Assembly: GCA_902489225.1 (NCBI GenBank) | Contig: CABTZA010000103.1 | Coordinates: 1 to 6,521, forward strand | DNA: 6,521 nucleotides | Source of the DNA: an uncultured Collinsella sp. | GTDB taxonomy: Bacteria > Actinomycetota > Coriobacteriia > Coriobacteriales > Coriobacteriaceae | Reading direction: 5' to 3' | In this document: positions 5,444-6,521 of the stretch, piece by piece | How the letters are laid out: each line of letters starts with the position of its first letter | Numbering within the stretch: position 1 is the first letter of the stretch | Notes under the pieces: generated by a model | Databases searched by the model: none | Told to the model about the DNA's origin: nothing | What the model saw: the letters and a program-made list of their open reading frames with translations, nothing else | Program-made: the position numbers and the translations under genes

Positions 5444-6295
5444 GTGGCGACGGCGTATCTTTCCAGCGTATTCGCCGCTCTCAACGCGGGCTTCACGACC
5501 CTGCATGCTGTCGGAGCCGTCGATTTGGGCGATTGGCCGCGCCTGCTGCTTGTCGTGAGCTCGTTGGTCGCTGGCGCACTATTTGACCTGCACGGCCGCT
5601 CGTATATGAATATCGGCATGACATGTGCCGCCATACTGTCCACGCTTTCGTTCTTTGTGCTCATCGTCGATGGCAATGGCGGCAACGAGCTTGCTGCCAC
5701 GATCATCTTTTATCTGGGCTCGGGCTTCTTTGTGGTGTTCTTTACCACAAAATATGCCGCCGTCTCGCTCTATGCGCGCTGGTCATATTTTTGGCCGTGC
5801 ATGGGTCGCGTCGTCAACAACGTGTGCTCGATGTTCGTGACGGCGCCGGCAGTGGCGATTATCTCGAGTCAAAATGTGCTGGCTGCGGTCGGTGCGGCGC
5901 TCGTGATGTTTGTGGGCATTGCGATTACGCTGCTGGGGCAGTTGGGGCAACGGGCCGATGATGCCGCGATGCGGGACGGACTGCCGCTTGCCACCGACGA
6001 TCTTGGTGGGGATCTTGCGCCCACATGCTCCGACCCCGAGCCCGTGGAGGCAGCGGAGCTCACGTCCGATGAACGCCTTGATGCCTTCGTCGCCACCTTT
6101 GGGCTTACAGAGCGCGAGCGCGATATTCTTGAGGTCTTGGTCGTTTCGGACCAGAGCGTTCAGGACATCGCCACAGCGCTCTTTCTTTCGCGCTCCACGC
6201 TCTATCGCCACATTTCCTCGATCAACAAAAAGGCCGGTACCGCCTCGCGTGTGGCCCTTATCAACTTCTTCTGGTCCTGGACACCCAAGGACTAG
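5444..6295 (+). CDS. C-terminal half: six helices plus LuxR/GerE DNA-binding domain, 283 aa
   Basis: Hydrophobic helices are at about 5-24, 32-49, 54-75, 83-106, 113-140 and 144-168, followed by an acidic, proline-containing linker (170-210). The GerE-type helix-turn-helix starts at LTERERDILEVL (221-232). It continues through SVQDIATALFLSRSTLYRHI, with the recognition helix within 248-265 (LSRSTLYRHISSINKKAG), and ends at ASRVALINFFW. This domain would bind DNA near the membrane. The first usable in-frame start after the TGA is GTG 5444, which has no visible Shine-Dalgarno and lies 54 bases after the stop. Independent initiation is therefore weakly supported, and the reading is best taken as the rest of one gene. 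Confidence 0.65.
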   Translation: MATAYLSSVFAALNAGFTTLHAVGAVDLGDWPRLLLVVSSLVAGALFDLHGRSYMNIGMTCAAILSTLSFFVLIVDGNGGNELAATIIFYLGSGFFVVFFTTKYAAVSLYARWSYFWPCMGRVVNNVCSMFVTAPAVAIISSQNVLAAVGAALVMFVGIAITLLGQLGQRADDAAMRDGLPLATDDLGGDLAPTCSDPEPVEAAELTSDERLDAFVATFGLTERERDILEVLVVSDQSVQDIATALFLSRSTLYRHISSINKKAGTASRVALINFFWSWTPKD

Positions 6296-6309
6296 CTAAC
6301 CTCCCAATA

Positions 6310-6376
6310 AGTTGCGGTGGAATAGTCCCTAAATTAAAGTCACGGGGCTTTAAACAGGAACTATTTCACCGCAACT
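6310..6376. repeat. 67-base near-perfect palindrome downstream of the LuxR gene
   Basis: The arms 6310-6330 and 6356-6376 (21 bases each, outer part AGTTGCGGTG...CACCGCAACT) pair throughout except for one C-A mismatch and one G-U pair. The G-U wobble exists only in plus-strand RNA. Inside, TTAAAG (6334-6339) pairs with CTTTAA (6348-6353) around an eight-base loop (TCACGGGG). It begins 15 bases after the regulator's stop. There is no T-run after it, so it is not a classical terminator. The shape fits a dispersed palindromic element or a 3'-end-stabilising structure. Confidence 0.75.
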
Positions 6377-6390
6377 GCTGGGGGGATAGA

Positions 6391-6456
6391 CTGCGGCGGC
6401 GGCAGAGGCAACGGCAGCGGCGTTGGCAGCTGTGGTAGTGGCAACGGCAGCTGGCA
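6391..6456. repeat. GC-rich triplet-periodic tract
   Basis: The segment is dominated by GGC-type triplets in one register and contains an exact 12-base direct repeat, GGCAACGGCAGC, at 6407-6418 and 6440-6451. On the minus strand the same register reads as an Ala-rich peptide, on the plus strand as a Gly-rich one. Neither frame has a plausible start and ribosome binding site in the window. It may be a low-complexity remnant of a coding tail. Confidence 0.5.
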
Positions 6457-6476
6457 GGGTGTTTTCCGTCTACTTG

Positions 6477-6521
6477 CTACAGCAGCTCGCCGGGGCGGGC
6501 AATGTAGCGGCGCTTTGCCAG
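6477..6521 (-). CDS. Possible 3' end of a convergent gene running off the right edge
   Basis: Reading leftwards from the window edge, one minus-strand frame gives LAKRRYIARPGELL and then a TAG at 6477-6479. This could be the C-terminus of a gene whose body is outside the window. Another minus-strand frame is also open here until a TAG at 6473-6475, so the assignment is uncertain and no product can be named. Confidence 0.25.
   Translation of the reverse strand: MAKRRYIARPGELL

Larger units (their letters stand above)
4751..6295 (+). pseudogene. 12-helix membrane LuxR-type regulator interrupted by an in-frame TGA
   Basis: The open frames 4751-5389 and 5444-6295 are in the same frame. Apart from TGA at 5387-5389 (codon 213), the frame is open from 4751 to the TAG at 6293-6295, giving 514 codons. 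The intervening codons read HDDPEAKAAFRRAVVRLT, a natural continuation of the charged linker after helix 6. The joined product has six helices, a cytoplasmic linker, six more helices, a second linker and a C-terminal GerE/LuxR DNA-binding domain (about 452-508). This is the usual architecture of the Coriobacteriia membrane LuxR family at about the expected length. The simplest reading is a recent point mutation, for example CGA to TGA. A sequencing error, read-through of the UGAC context, or separate translation of the halves remain possible. There are no other disruptions, so any inactivation is recent. Confidence 0.65.

Noticed and set aside
4751..6295. Genome-wide reassignment of UGA to an amino acid
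   Set aside because: The other four genes, over 4 kb of coding sequence, contain no in-frame TGA, so a changed code is unlikely.

Overview
The window looks like chromosomal DNA from a high-GC member of the Coriobacteriia, possibly Collinsella or a close relative. This is an inference. It rests on the GC-rich codon use, on a LuxR-type regulator fused behind a 12-helix MFS-like membrane region (an architecture much expanded in Coriobacteriia), and on abundant palindromic intergenic DNA. No rRNA, tRNA, transposase or CRISPR array is visible.

Layout. Bases 1-75 are short flanking DNA with nothing assignable. Four minus-strand genes fill 76-4373, transcribed right to left: a small protein with two zinc ribbons and an N-terminal DUF4428-like knuckle (4373-3636); a membrane-anchored TFIIB-type zinc-ribbon protein (3611-2289); an SPFH-domain protein ending in two zinc ribbons (2240-999); and a secreted lipoprotein (918-76). 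Gaps are 24, 48 and 80 bases, each gene has its own Shine-Dalgarno sequence, and a GC-rich hairpin sits before the lipoprotein gene. The first three resemble the zinc-ribbon/SPFH set known from the Bacillus ydjGHI cluster, which works with a PspA homologue at the membrane. A membrane-stress or membrane-scaffold role is the best guess. No PspA gene is in the window.

Bases 4374-4750 form a divergent intergenic region. It holds two adjacent hairpins with unrelated stems but an almost identical 15-base loop motif, enclosed by an imperfect outer inverted repeat. A plausible plus-strand promoter follows.

Bases 4751-6295 encode one complete 12-helix membrane LuxR-type regulator, interrupted by a single in-frame TGA at codon 213, in the linker between the two six-helix halves. 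It is either a recent nonsense allele, a read-through gene, or two separately translated halves. The regulator is divergent to the zinc-ribbon operon and could control it.

Bases 6296-6521 hold a 67-base near-perfect palindrome just after the regulator, a triplet-periodic GC-rich tract, and possibly the last codons of a convergent minus-strand gene running off the right edge.
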